From NCBI GenBank assembly GCA_030620095.1, contig JAUTXW010001311.1:825501-889500 (forward strand): 64,000 nucleotides of DNA, written 5' to 3'. A program made the position numbers and the translations under genes. The notes beneath the pieces were generated by a model. It was not told where the DNA came from. It ran no database searches and saw only the letters and a list, made by a program, of their open reading frames with translations. The stretch comes from Kuschelorhynchus macadamiae (taxonomy: Eukaryota > Arthropoda > Insecta > Coleoptera > Curculionidae). Of this stretch, positions 1 to 15,803 are shown in pieces. Position 1 is the first letter of the stretch; each line of letters starts with the position of its first letter.

Positions 1-4753
<4,753 letters not shown>

Positions 4754-5200
4754 TGCTTCCCTCGTAAAGGGGAAGTATTGTTATCGTGAAAAAATCACTT
4801 TCTCCGAGATTTTCACGTAGGGTCCTTAGATGACGAAAAACATGTTTTCTCAAATCCGTCGATCTGTCTGTCTATTGGTTTGTCGGTCTGTCTGTTCGCA
4901 ACATAGCTAAAAAACTACTTGCCCGATTGACTTCAAATTTTGGTCAAAAATTAAGGGCCATGTGGGGATGACCTGGTTTTTTGGTAAAAATCCAATTTGG
5001 TGAAATGCTAAAAAAGTTATTACTGATAAAACTACTTAACCAATTTATCTCAGATTTTGCAAAAACATTAAGTTTTATGTTGCAATCAACTGGTAATATT
5101 TTGGTACGAATCCAAGATGGCGGAACAAAACAAAAAACAAAAAAAACCCTTAATGATTTCAAATTGTGTGCCATAATAAACCTTTTATGGTAGATTCTTA
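4754..5200 (+). repeat. Dispersed ATGGCGG-rich repeat, copy A
   Basis: The sequence runs CCTCGTAAAGGGGAAGTATT, TCGTGAAAAAATCAC, repeated GTCTGTCTGTC-like pyrimidine units, TGACTTCAAATTTTGGTCAA and TCCAAGATGGCGGAACAAAA. The same order recurs near 27505, 30735, 37313, 41413 and 41850, and reversed near 43860 and 59641. No coding capacity is conserved; overlapping short open frames on both strands are chance. Confidence 0.8.
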
Positions 5201-7119
5201 GGTTAATTATTATAAACAATGTAGATGGGAATTTTATGCATAAAGTTAGGGGTCCCAATTTTTTTATGAGCAGTTTGTTTGATAAGTGGTTTTATTAAAT
5301 AATTTGAATATTTAATAATATAAAGACCCAGTAGTAAGATTAATTTTTAACATTGTTTCACCAAACCGTGCGCACGACCTGTAGTTAGACATTTTTTTTG
5401 GAAAAATTATGTTATCTAACGAATTCCTTAGTTTTTGTCATCTTGCCAAAATATGAACAAAATCTCTTTCTTGTCAGTTCATCAGTTTTTTCTCTGGTTA
5501 GGAGATTAATCCAATTGCTTTTATGTTTGTAACAAATTATCAGGAATTGAAAACGTATCTAAAGAAATAATCATAATATTCTAAGATATAATATAAAACG
5601 AAAAAGAAAATAAGCTTAACACCCTGTATTTTAGTAACGAATCTTCTGATCCATGCTCATACGAACTTATTTCTAGAAGGCAGATCATACCCCGAACTCA
5701 ACTTGTTTTTTGAAACACCTTTCTAGGAGAGCGGTCAATTTGCTTCGAACAGGAACCCATTTAAGATAATACACTTTGATTCGGGGTGATGCGTAGTGTC
5801 GAATGAACCTGTTCATTGTTGGATTTTTTTAAGCTCAAAAAAAATCTTAACAAAAAAATAAGGTCTGGATAAGGCTTGCATGAAATATCTTTCCAGTCCT
5901 AGGCAAAGTGGGGTAAACCCACTTTTGCTCCGAGCATTTTCCTGTCGCATGAGGCTAATTCATTATTTTTAGCAAAATTCATTTAATTTGGGATGTAACA
6001 TTGTTATGAAATATATTGGGAGTTGTCACCAATGTTTCTGAATAAATTTCAAACCGTTTTATTAAATAAAATTAAATAATATAATTTGTGTCTATCTTTA
6101 TAATTTATTGTTTTTTTATGAATCTAGTGTACAAATACACCTACAGCGTAACCACTGACGTTATTTAATATCAAAATTCGTCATGAAAAATATATTCAGG
6201 CTTTATAAAATTTGGCAACATCCCTGAAATTTATTCTACTTTTTATGGATCACTCTGAATCAGATTATTTTACTTTAAAACGGCCTGCCATCGAGATATA
6301 TCGGACGCGGCCCGCTCTCAGGCTATGATTAAAGTTCTATTGAAATTAATTTATGAAATGCCTTTTTAGATGCTTTGAATTGCATAGGCTAGACTCCGTA
6401 ACTCTTTGAAAATTAATACCCGGGATATTTCAAGGAACAAAGTATTGTTAAAAAGGTTTAATAACATGATATAAAACACGGCAGTTCATGAGACCTGAAT
6501 ACAATTTCTATTAAATTACTGAAGTCAGTAGAGAACTTGTGCCTTACAAAATTTCTTTTGTTCTTTTAAATTATAAAACTAATACAATTTTAAATTATTT
6601 TCTGAGATATATATTAAATCTCGAACAATCTCTTGACAACCATTGTTAGGATTTCATTAAAGGTATAACCTGGATAATAATAGTATTTCCTCGAGGGGCT
6701 TGTGCTCAGATATGAAACTCAGTGGGGAGTTTATTCTTTTGTAGCTGCTTTTCATGTTTAAAAGAATATAAGTGATTTGCTATTCTCAATTTCGGTTGTA
6801 ACATTAGGTTATATGTCCATAATACAACTATTTTGTATACAGGCGATTCATTTGACATAATAAAGATAATATTAACAAAAGTAAAATACATACACCAAAT
6901 TTTGGCGAAAATTAAATTTCTGCCACACATTTTTTATACCGAAAACCAGTACACAATTGTAGCTCTTTAACTTCATCCATGTAAATCCTTATTTACCTTC
7001 CATAAAATAAAAAAGTAAGAATAATCATAAACTAAAATATTATAATATTATGCTGAATTGCTGAAACCCAGATTTTGAGAAGATAGCATATAATTCATTT
7101 GTACCTTGTGTATATATCG
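5201..7119. other. Spacer with a mariner-type end
   Basis: No gene is recognised. AACACCCTGTATTTT at about 5619-5633 resembles an outward Tc1/mariner terminus. The following 200 bases (to about 5830) have the look of a decayed mariner terminal region but I cannot place the other end. Confidence 0.4.
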
Positions 7120-7532
7120 CAGTGTTGCCATTTGTAGCGACATTTCGCGAAAATAGCGACTTTTTTATTTTTTTGAGACGCATCGGCGATTTACAAAAAC
7201 AACTCTATTTGTAGCGACTTTTTCGATGTATCTGAACTAAGTTACCATATTTTGATTTTTAATTTTTTCACGACATGCAGTTGAGGTATTTATCTTTATA
7301 TTCAAATTATAATTAAGAACGAAGCGCAATTGCCACTGAATGCCGATCAGTTGTCATGTCATCATGGAACTGCTTTACCGGTTTAGCGCCGGCCGGCGCG
7401 GCGGCTCGGAGTAACTGTTATCCTGCGGTCCGGGATTTCCCCAAAATTTTTCGGTCCCGTTTCGTCTAGTCAGATTACTCTTTGCGTATTTGCAATTTAT
7501 ATTGGTGCCAGAGTAATATATTTTTATTTACT

Positions 7533-7732
7533 ATGGGTAGCACAGAGAACGGAAGTATTGAGAAATTCTTTCTGCCAGTTACCAATAATAATCAACCTTC
7601 AACTTCTAAAAGGGGTAAGTCACTTATTGTTTATTAAATGATCTGTATAGTTAACGTATTGCTTTATTACTAATGTCGCGAAGTTTCAGAGACTGATAAT
7701 TCTGACGAAGGCGAAGGATTGAATATTAAAAC
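7533..7732 (+). pseudogene. hAT transposase 5' exons
   Basis: Exon 1 starts at the ATG at 7533 and reads MGSTENGSIEKFFLPVTNNN onward to a splice donor GGGGTAAGT (intron from 7615). The acceptor TTTCAG at 7684-7689 leads into exon 2, which reads ETDNSDEGEGLNIKT in the frame that the exon 1 phase predicts (27 codons plus 1 base). Short Met-led leaders with SIEKFF-type wording are typical before the BED or TTF-type zinc finger of hAT-like proteins. Exon 2 is cut at 7732 by the nested element. No zinc finger survives on the far side, so the N-terminal domain is deleted or too decayed to see. Confidence 0.6.
7725..7732 (+). repeat. 8-bp target site duplication, left (copy 1)
   Basis: ATTAAAAC directly before the element start at 7733; the identical octamer follows the element end at 14089-14096. 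Confidence 0.9.
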
Positions 7733-8559
7733 CTCAGAGTAAGAATTAAAGTAGAGATCACAACTCATTCATAAATTACGTTAGGGGATATACGCCAACA
7801 TGGTTCCCCTATTTTTCACATTCTAGCAATCAATGTATACTATAAAACAAGAAGTGGGGATGGCCCAAGCCCAAGGCGTGGCCATTTGTTGACGAATGCC
7901 AGTGACGGCGTGAGTTTTCACTTCCCGCATAAGGAAATATTATTAATCGTGAAAAAAATTATCGTTCCGAGTTTTTACAGATCCTCATGTTTTTCCATTA
8001 CTGTTCCGGTATAGCTAAAAAATTCACTTACTCGATTAACTTTAATTTTGTTTAATTTTCCACAAAAATTACGTCTTACATAAAAAAAAACTGGTAAAAT
8101 ATTGGTAGGAATTCAATATGGCGAAATAAAATGACGACCTGTTAAAATATTTGATGTTCGAAAATGAAGAAATGGGCCATGCTTTATTATCGTTGACAAA
8201 AAGAAGGATTCTTACCTATTCCTTAATGAGGCAAATAGGTATTTTTACAAACTTCATAGAAATAATCGTTCTGTCCTTCACTATCTAAAATCAAATCATT
8301 AAGTTAGGTAAGTTTAAAATGAAATTAGTTTTTTATATGTTATTAAACTTTAGTTTTTAGTTATGTTTGCCTTATGTCACTATCATTTTGTAATTGTGAC
8401 ATTTAGAAATGTCATCTTAAACCTGTAACTGTCAAGTTAGACCTTGTCTAAAGTTAAACCTCTTTAGTGAATACGGGTGTTAGAGTTTTAAACTAAAATC
8501 AATGCTTTTAACCCGCTTTTATTGGCTTCCTATTCGTCTGATTGTATGTTTGTATGTCT

Positions 8560-9420
8560 GGTTCAAATCTTGTAACGGATTTTTCAGTGCTTCCATTACC
8601 AATTGTTTTCAAATTTGACATGCATACACTTTCGGATATAAAAAATCCTAATTTTTTTAGTCAACGTTTAGAAATCCAAAATGGCGGCGCCAATACGGCC
8701 GACGAATTTTGTTACTTGTGTAGCCAAAACTGAAAATCAGTGCCTAGGAAAATTTAAAAGTGTCAGCATTTAAAAATTCAAAATAGCTGTGTCAAAATGA
8801 CAACGTCAACAGGTAGGACAGACGATTTTAACATTTGTGGTTACTTAAGAATCCAAAACAAAAATCAAAATGGTGGCGCCAATATAGTGAACGAATTTTG
8901 TCATTGGTACAGATTTGGCTGAAATATCAGTATCTAGAAGTATTTAAGAATAAAAGTTATGAAATTTTAGTCAATATTTGAGAATTCAAATTGGCGGCTC
9001 CACCATAGCAGACTAATTTTAAAATTTTTCTAAATTTGATTAAAATTCGGCATTTAGGGGTATCTAAGACTGCACATCATGAATTTTTGTCAACATTTTA
9101 AAAATTCAAGATTTTAATGCCAACATGGCGGCGGAATTTTAACATTTGTGTAGATTTGGCTGAAAGAAAGTAGGAATATGGGGGTGTTTGAAAATACATA
9201 TCATACATTTTTAGTAAATATTTAAAAAATGAGAGTAGGAATGCCTAGAATGCGAGCGAATTTTAATATTTATTGAGATTTGATTAAAAATCGATATTAA
9301 GTGAGCAATTCATACATTTTTGGTAATAAATATTTACAATGGGGATGTCATCAATCAATCAATCAATTCGATACGTACTTTTTTCAGATATTTTTAAACA
9401 TTTAATTAAGCCACCGTTTT
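8560..9420 (+). repeat. Diverged minisatellite inside copy 1
   Basis: Imperfect tandem units of roughly 110-160 bases repeat the order: AATCCAAAATGGCGGC, GACGAATTTT, CATTTGTGTAGATTTGGCTGA, TATTTAAGAAT, TTAGTCAACATTT. Cores are visible near 8679, 8871, 8988 and 9124. The same array is present reversed in copy 2 (27990-28700), so it is part of the element rather than local expansion. Confidence 0.75.
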
Positions 9421-9543
9421 GTTCCCCCATTTTGTATTTGTCTCAACATTTTTACTAGTTCATCCCTATATAATTTTAATTTGATTTTTGAGCAATTTTG
9501 AACATAACCGATGTAGCAGTTTTCTGCAATGACACACAATATT

Positions 9544-9579
9544 TGAGGAGCGATTGTTCAAAACGCAATAAATCCATTT
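9544..9579 (+). repeat. Left terminal inverted repeat of DUF7869-type element
   Basis: 36 bases starting TGAGGAGCGATTG; pairs with 12642-12677 with mismatches only at repeat positions 9 and 13. Confidence 0.93.
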
Positions 9580-9775
9580 TTGACATAATTTTAGCTTGAT
9601 ATGGAATATTGATCAAAAACATGAAATAAATCCAATGAAAATATCAGATTCGATCAAAACGCAATAATTCCTACTGAACTTTAAACCCTATTATAGACCA
9701 TTCGTTCAAAACGTTATAAATCCAAGAATAGTCAAATTTTATTTAAAATTCATTCAAACTGCAATATATCCCAAT
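9557..9775 (+). repeat. Left subterminal repeats, candidate transposase-binding sites
   Basis: Five variants of the motif TCAAAACGYAATAAATCC lie in the same orientation near 9557, 9611, 9652, 9703 and 9752. The right side has three more at 12421, 12448 and 12479 plus the one in the terminal repeat. A binding role is inferred from their number and position, not shown. Confidence 0.75.
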
Positions 9776-9967
9776 TCCTAATATAGAACACTGTATTATA
9801 TTAAATTATCGGGATAAATACAAAGTCTGTTAGATGGCGGCATAAGGCACAAATCAGACTAGGTCTGAGAGATGGCAGTACAGTCATCGTTCGTTACAAT
9901 TGATTTATTTACCAGTCTGATCTGATCAACTGTCAGTTAATGCATTATTTTTCTGTTAAAAAGAACA

Positions 9968-12211
9968 ATGGAAGAGATAATAGAAAGTGAAGGGGTACTT
10001 GTGAAGGAAAAAGGCCGTAGAAGTATGAAGAATGCTCCTAAAAAGCGCAGGTTAGTGTTTGTATATTGTTTGAGGAGGTTTGAATCGCCTTCGTTGTAAA
10101 GTAGGTTATAGACTTTGTCTAACCCATCATAAAACCGTTCAACGGCAGTTTTTGAATATTAGTATTTGCCCGTGGTATTTGCTAATCTTGTTGAACTTTA
10201 TTTGAAGGGTTCAGTAGAAAAGTTGCCTATACCACATAAACAAGAGTTTGCAGAAAATAAAGCTAAATAATTTTAAAATGTTAAAAAATTTGTAGTAAAG
10301 CAGAGTTACCATTAGATGTCGCCACAAAAATTATTATGGAAATAATGAATAGGCAGCTATGGCTTTCAATAGGGGGTTACATAACGCGTGGGTAAAGCAA
10401 AAAAAAAACGTTTTTGTTGGTTAGGCACCTTTTAAAATCTTCAATAGCATCGAAATTTGGACATGTAATCTATATTTAGGTGGCAATTTTGTTGTTTACA
10501 GATTGTATGAGGATCCCGACCCGAATTTGGAAAAGTTTAACCGTCGCTGCAATCACGATGGTCCAAGTTATTATTGCAAATCGTTAACGCTTCGTGACAT
10601 TCAATTAAATAAACAAAACATATACAAGACAACAGATAAAACTGAGCAGGAAGTCAAACTATGTCATTTGATTCTGGCTTGTCCTACACAAAGAAAACGC
10701 TCGACTAATGCCAATCCAAAAAAAACGTCTGATGAATGTAATTTACCACTTGAAAAGTTCGAGTACGAAAAAAATGGTGAGGGTGTGTCAACAGTTTTTT
10801 AAGAGCGCATTGAACCTGACAATAAGAAGAATAAACCGTGTTGCAAATACAATTCAGAACGGAGATGTACCTAAGGAAAAAAGGGGTGGAGATAGAAAAT
10901 CGAAGAAATCGGCGAAGAAAAAAGAAAGTATTTGAGAGTTTATTGGCAACCTTAAAGGACGCGAAAGTCACTATAATCGGGCAAAGTCTCGAAGAATATA
11001 CTTGGGTTCTGACTTAACCATTTCTAAACTACATAAGATATATAACTCAAAGTGCAACCAAGCATCAAAAGCTAGTTTATCTATGTTTTCCCGAATCTTT
11101 AGGAAAGAGTTTAATGTACGATTTTCTTCGCCCGCTTCTGATTGTTGTGGGACATGTATGCGATTAAAATACCAAATTAAATTGGAAGAAGATAAAGCAA
11201 AGAAAAACATCTTGATTGCGCAATATCGAATACATCGTAAAAGATCCAAGGCTTTTTACGAGTTATCCAAAGAAAACCCTGAATCCTCTAAGACGTTTTG
11301 TTTTGACTTCTTTGCCAAGAACTCCGATATCAGATGCCTTCTACTCCCACCAAATTAGCCATTATATATTTTGTTGTGTAGACATGCAGTCAAGGCATCC
11401 AACATTTTACACGTGGTCAGAAAACTTAGCCGGTCGAGGATCAGTTCAAATAGGTTCAGCCCTTCTCAACTACTTAGATTCACTCAATTTGGAAGAAATA
11501 AAAATACTCCGATTATTCTGCGATGGATGTGGTGGGCAGAATAAAAATTCCCACATAATTCATGCTCTTTACTATTGGTTAAAAATTAAAGCTCCTGCCG
11601 GTTTGGAAGAGATAAGAATCACATACCCTGTACGTGGTCACAGTTTTCTGCCTGCAGACAGGGTATTTGGCAGAGTGGAACAGACTTTAAGAAAATTGCC
11701 TTTTATCAAAACAAAAGAAGAGTATAAGGATTTATATTCCAAATTTGGTGTTGTCAAAGAACTTGGTGTTGACTGGACTCTATTTGACATTAAAAAATTG
11801 GAAAAGACTCTTAAAAAAATTGATGGAATTTCCGACTTAAAAAGAATATATTTAAAAAAAGATGTAAAAAGAACAATAAAAGTCACATGCTACCAAAATT
11901 TTAGATTTGAAGCTCTTACTGAAACACTAAAGATATTAACAAAAAGAGGCAAATCAGAAAAAAACTTACAACTACTAGAGCCATTGCCCCTTAAGAATTC
12001 TATCCCAGAAAAAAAGAAACCATCTCTGAAGCATTTGATGCAGGAACAATTTGGTGCAGACTGGATGGAGGATCCCAACTTATCCTGGTACAAGGCTCTT
12101 CTAATTTCTGAAGATGAACTAGAAACTCGAGGAGAGGATGAAGATGATGAAGAAGAAGAGAAAGAGCAAGAATGCGATTGCTTGGAACCTGATCACGGCG
12201 TCCACATATAA
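9968..12211 (+). pseudogene. DUF7869-like transposase-like gene, disrupted
   Basis: Exon 1 (9968-10050) reads MEEIIESEGVLVKEKGRR and a basic tail, ends CGCAG, and is followed by GTTAGT. The acceptor TTTACAG at 10495-10501 rejoins the frame in exact phase at LYEDPDPNLEKF. The protein then runs through CNHDGP, VCQQFFKSAL, KRGGDRKS and CCGTCMRLKYQIK (near 11150) to an RNase-H-like core: HYIFCCVDMQSRHPTFYTW, LFCDGCGGQNKNS (11512-11550) and RGHSFLPADRVFGRVEQ (11630-11680). A Glu/Asp-rich C-terminus ends at 12211. CDGCGGQN and GHSFLPxDRxFGxxE are hallmarks of proteins I recall as DUF7869; their acidic residues are plausible catalytic positions by analogy only. Lesions: a one-base shift near 10770-10790 at an A7 run, an in-frame TGA at 10933, and a shift near 11310. 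Unspliced small introns are a weaker alternative. Confidence 0.8.
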
Positions 12212-12387
12212 GTTTAATTCTATTTTTTTTTGTTCAGTTACTTATTTTGTTACTTACGTATTTTAAGTGGTTTTATAAATTTTTATTAAAAATATAACAC
12301 ATATAAGTTTAATTCTATTTTTTTTTGTTCAGTTACTTATTTTGTTACTTACGTATTTTAAGTGGTTTTATAAATTTTTATTAAAAT
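12204..12387 (+). repeat. 95-bp direct tandem duplication
   Basis: ACATATAAGTTTAATTCTAT begins at 12204 and again at 12299; the two copies match almost perfectly to about 12387. It covers the stop region and 3' untranslated part of the DUF7869-type gene, so it is a recent local duplication in the element. Confidence 0.93.
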
Positions 12388-12417
12388 ATCGACATTGTTT
12401 TTTTAACCAAATGTTTT

Positions 12418-12500
12418 CATACAAAATGAAATAAATCCAAAAGTAAGTCAATTAAACCGTAATAAATCCATTCTAGTCAATCAAAACGTAACAAATCCAT
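12418..12500 (+). repeat. Right subterminal repeats of the DUF7869-type element
   Basis: ACAAAATGAAATAAATCCA (12421), ATTAAACCGTAATAAATCCA (about 12450) and ATCAAAACGTAACAAATCCA (about 12480) are variants of the motif at the left end, in the same direct orientation. Confidence 0.75.
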
Positions 12501-12641
12501 TTTTTATTTTCAAATAACTCTTAATAAAATGAAAATATATTTTATGAAACACATGATAATTTTGTCCCCTCTGACCTACATAACAATATCAAAGACCGAT
12601 TTTGAGAAAAATTTTTACTTACGGAGCAAGGCGACTGTTCC

Positions 12642-12677
12642 AAATGGATTTATTGCGTTTTGAATAATTGCTCCTCA
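12642..12677 (-). repeat. Right terminal inverted repeat of DUF7869-type element
   Basis: Ends GAATAATTGCTCCTCA; reverse complement of the left end with two differences over 36 bases. Confidence 0.93.
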
Positions 12678-14088
12678 TTTTATAAGGCCGCCATTTGGAT
12701 TTGTAGGAAAACTTATCAGTTGATGGTCATGTCAAACCTAATTTTTCTGCAAAATTTGGATAAAATGGATAAGCAGTTTCATTGTCATATTGTTTTTCCA
12801 TGTTAATAGCTAAAATTTAAAAAATAAAAGATTTTTTTAACTTTCAATATCCTAAATCTTAAATTCTAACTATTTTAGAACATGTTTACGAACACATTTT
12901 TTACTTATAATACCCAAAGAATCACCATTTAAATTCCTTTACCTAACAACACTTATAAAAATTGGCCCAACTCAAGTGGAAATTAAAAAAAGGCGTGAAA
13001 TCATCCTAAACTTTATTATTTCCCCAGATTTAATCCAAAATCTAGTGATTTTCGAAATACGCAGTTTTTTTGAGCGTGAGACGCCCTTCGACTATTTTAA
13101 TATAGTATAGGTATATTATATAATTATTTAAATTCTTAGTCTTTTCTGTATCATTTTGCTTCTGAAGATTCTCACATGATCCCCGACGGAACTGAAATTG
13201 GTCAATACATCAGGTGACCCAAAATAAGTAAATAAGGTATCTTCCATTAGACATGTCTCCTGGAAAATGAAATCTTGCTGTTTACTTAGTGATTAAAAGA
13301 AAATTCCAAACTTAAACGGCCATTTTTTTACAAACTCACATTGTCGCACCAAGTTAGGTCAACTAAAGCTCCTAGTTTCGCAATGTCCAAGATAAAGTAA
13401 ATAAAACTTATTTATTAAATATTTAAAAAATCAATGTTCTTCTAATGTCATCGCACCTTTAGAATGCTGCTTCTTGAAGTAAGGCAACATATAATTAGAA
13501 GATTTGAGCCATATCAACAAATACACAATAATACATTGAAACACATGCAGTAGTGTCGCTATGAAAAGCTTGGTATCTAATAAATTTAAAATTTATTGTA
13601 GTTCCACGACCCGCTATTGGTTTTTAAGCCACACCGGTCACGTGACCCCGTAACAATGTTTACTGTAGACTATTATACTTTTTTACTAATAGGATCCCTT
13701 GTCAATGAAAGTAGGATGGTCTAATACCACAGTGGGATGGCCTAATACGTGGAGTTGTCGATCGGATTTGCCATAGCTAACGAAAACTCTTGTTACTGGT
13801 GAAATCTGATCTGAAACTTTAGGTATTTTAGTTTGTATTTTACTATTTTGCAATAAAATTAATTTCTTTATACTGCTTAGAAACTAATACTGGAAATACA
13901 TTACTATTCTTTGTATGAAAATGTTATTGCATCATGTTCAAACATATTCACCGTAATATAAATTGGTATAACCATTGGTGTTCCTGGCTAGGCTTGGCAT
14001 CGTCGTACGATCGACCTTATACAGTGAGGTAATCTTGGCAGTGGTTAAATATGTAAATAATGAACTCTATTTTTATTCTTCCTCTAAG
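12678..14088. other. Right part of 8-bp-TSD element copy 1, non-coding
   Basis: Matches 26087-27830 in reverse, including AAACTTATCAGTTGATGGTC, TTGCGGTTTTTTTGAGCGTGAG-like wording, and GGCATCGTCGTACGATCGACC near the end. No coding frame is shared by the two copies. Confidence 0.8.
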
Positions 14089-14096
14089 ATTAAAAC
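14089..14096 (+). repeat. 8-bp target site duplication, right (copy 1)
   Basis: ATTAAAAC, identical to 7725-7732. Confidence 0.9.
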
Positions 14097-14107
14097 GGCC
14101 TGCTTGT

Positions 14108-15803
14108 AATATTTACCTGGCGACTTAATTCTGTAAAACATGTTGTAGATATATCAAAAACAAATTTTAATGATTCGACAATAAGTGGTAAAATTAAATT
14201 AAGTAGAACAAAATGCAGTTTAATCGTTAAAAATGTTCTTTCCTCTATAATATGTGATGAATTAAAATGTCAGCTAAAAAATACATTCTTTTCAGTTCTA
14301 CTAGATGAAAGTATAGATATTTAGAATAACAGGGTACTCTGTATTTTAATAAGATTCAAAAATTTTAAAAACAATAATTTAACGACTCGACTTTTAGACT
14401 TCGTAAAAATTGATGCGGATGAGGGGACCGCCACGGATTGTTTTTATTATTTGAAAATTGTATCAAAAAGTTTTCTTTGAAGTTTGAAAATATTGTGGGG
14501 TTATGCTCAGACAATGCTAGCGTAATGATGGGGAATAAAGAATCATTTAAAACATACCTATTAAGTAAAAATGATAATATAAACGTAAGTGGTTGTATTT
14601 GCCACAGCGCTCACCTAGTAGCTTCTGCGGCATCGGAATGTTTGCCAACTAATGTAGAGTATTTTTTACAAAATATTTATGTATATTTTTCCAGAAGTCC
14701 AAAGCGTCAATCAATTTTGGAAGAATTTCAGGCGTTTTTTAGAAAGGAAAAACACACAATTTTGAGACCGGCAAAGACTCGATGGCACTCATTGTCTAAA
14801 TGTGTTCAGAGGGTGCTTAGTCCATGGGAGATACTAAGATAATTATTTAAAGTTGCAGCAGTCTAAGATAAAAATCCGACTGCAATTGGAATTTATAATA
14901 ATGAATTGTTAAACCCTTTTATAAAAGCTTACTTGGAATTTCTCAATTTTATTTTGCAATTGCTTAATGAATTCAGTTGCCTGTTTCAAACTGAGGAAGC
15001 TTTATTCCCTATGATTACTAAAGAAAGTAAAATATTTATTAGGCAGTTGTGTGGAAAATTTGTTAAAGCCGAATTTCTTGCTAATGAAACCTTATTTACA
15101 TTAGATTTTTTTAACCCTCGTTGTCTATTCTGAAAAAATTCAACTTGGGCTTAGCTTGGACACATACAATATATTCAAAACCTTAGAAAAATGCGACCTT
15201 CAGCAATTTAAGTTAAAATGCTAAAGTTTCTACGAAAAAGCTGCTTTTGACTCAATTAAAAGATTTCCTGTAGAAGTTACATGGATGGAAAATCTAGATT
15301 TTATAGAACCAAATAAGGTTTTAAATTATACCTTTACAGAAGATTCTACCATTAATTAGTTGCTAATTGTAATCTGGCTTTTTCAGAATTAAATAAAATT
15401 AAAAATTATTTTTCTATCTGCGAAAAAGAACAGTTCGAACAAAAATCAGCGGTAGGTTTTTGAAGAGCTTAAAAAAAATGAAAAATTTTAACGACGAATA
15501 TATTTTTCAAAATATTTCTAAAACTGTTATGTCTATTTTGATAATTCCTCATGGAAATGCGGATGTTGAAAGGACATTTCAGATATGGCAGACATAAAAA
15601 CCAAAAAAAGAAACAAGTTAACTGTTGAACTTTTTGTGTTGTAGTTTAAGAATCAAATTAGATTTAAAGCAAAATAAGATTTGTTGTTTAACATACAAAT
15701 TTAATGACAATCGCTTATCAAAAAGGAAAATTTTTTCCAAGATCAAAATACTGCATCCTTACAAGTAGATTCAAATCCAAGTGAAGACAGTGACAATGAT
15801 TAG
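14108..15803 (+). pseudogene. hAT transposase, main body, decayed
   Basis: Readable pieces in order: FSVLLDESIDI (near 14290), LCSDNASVMMGNKESF (14497), CICHSAHLVASAASE (14590), TRWHSLSKCVQRVL (14770), LLNPFIKAYLEFLNFIL (14903), and near 15545-15600 the C-terminal hAT dimerisation wording PHGNADVERTF followed by DIKTKKRNKLTVELL. Asp in LLDES and in CSDN, and the TRW and VER motifs, are those of ZBED/SCAND3-like hAT transposases. The frame ends SEDSDND at the TAG at 15801. Several stops and frameshifts (for example around 14323, 14842, 15133) make it inactive. It lies on the same strand as exons at 7533 and 7690 and inside the same pair of CAGTGTTGC termini. Confidence 0.82.

Larger units (their letters stand above)
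9544..12677 (+). mobile_element. DUF7869-type DNA transposon with 36-bp inverted termini
   Basis: Termini at 9544-9579 and 12642-12677 are inverted repeats matching at 34 of 36 positions; both start TGAGGAGC and contain TTCAAAACGCAATAAATCC. Copy 2 of the host element shows the uninterrupted sequence at about 27830-27850, confirming an insertion. Flanks are ATATT before and TTTTA after, so any target duplication is very short, possibly TT; it cannot be fixed from one site. Variants of the CAAAACGYAATAAATCC motif recur just inside each end. The interior carries one spliced gene on the plus strand (9968-12211) for a protein of the type widely annotated in insects as uncharacterised, with a DUF7869-like domain. 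The gene is interrupted by frameshifts and a stop, so this copy is not autonomous now. Confidence 0.88.
7733..14088 (+). mobile_element. Unassigned 8-bp-TSD DNA transposon, copy 1 (non-coding)
   Basis: This element begins CTCAGAGTAAGAAT and ends ATTCTTCCTCTAAG, flanked by the octamer ATTAAAAC on both sides. It is homologous in reverse orientation to 26087-29557, which has cleaner termini (CTTAGAGTAAGAAT). Net of the nested 3134-bp insertion at 9544-12677 it is about 3.2 kb; copy 2 is 3471 bp, the difference being mostly a roughly 250-bp segment of copy 2 (about 27450-27730) missing here. No conserved reading frame is shared between copies. The interior carries diverged tandem units with AAATGGCGGC cores (8560-9420). 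An 8-bp duplication is compatible with hAT, P, Merlin or Sola1 elements, but the termini match none that I can recall firmly. It disrupts a hAT exon. Confidence 0.85.

Noticed and set aside
4944..5258. Overlapping open frames of 104 and 70 codons on opposite strands
   Set aside because: They lie within the dispersed ATGGCGG repeat; other copies of the repeat do not keep either frame.
7380..7410. GC-rich patch resembling a host promoter or CpG island
   Set aside because: It is only about 25 bases and lies inside the hAT element just upstream of its first exon, so it belongs to the transposon.
8560..9420. Regularly spaced repeats considered as a CRISPR-like array
   Set aside because: Units are long, diverged and contiguous, with no short identical repeats and unique spacers, and the context is a eukaryotic transposon.
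10765..10800. Programmed frameshift or very short intron in the DUF7869-type gene
   Set aside because: The shift coincides with an A7 run and two further lesions exist downstream, so simple decay is more likely; the 18-base GT..AG stretch is too short for an intron.
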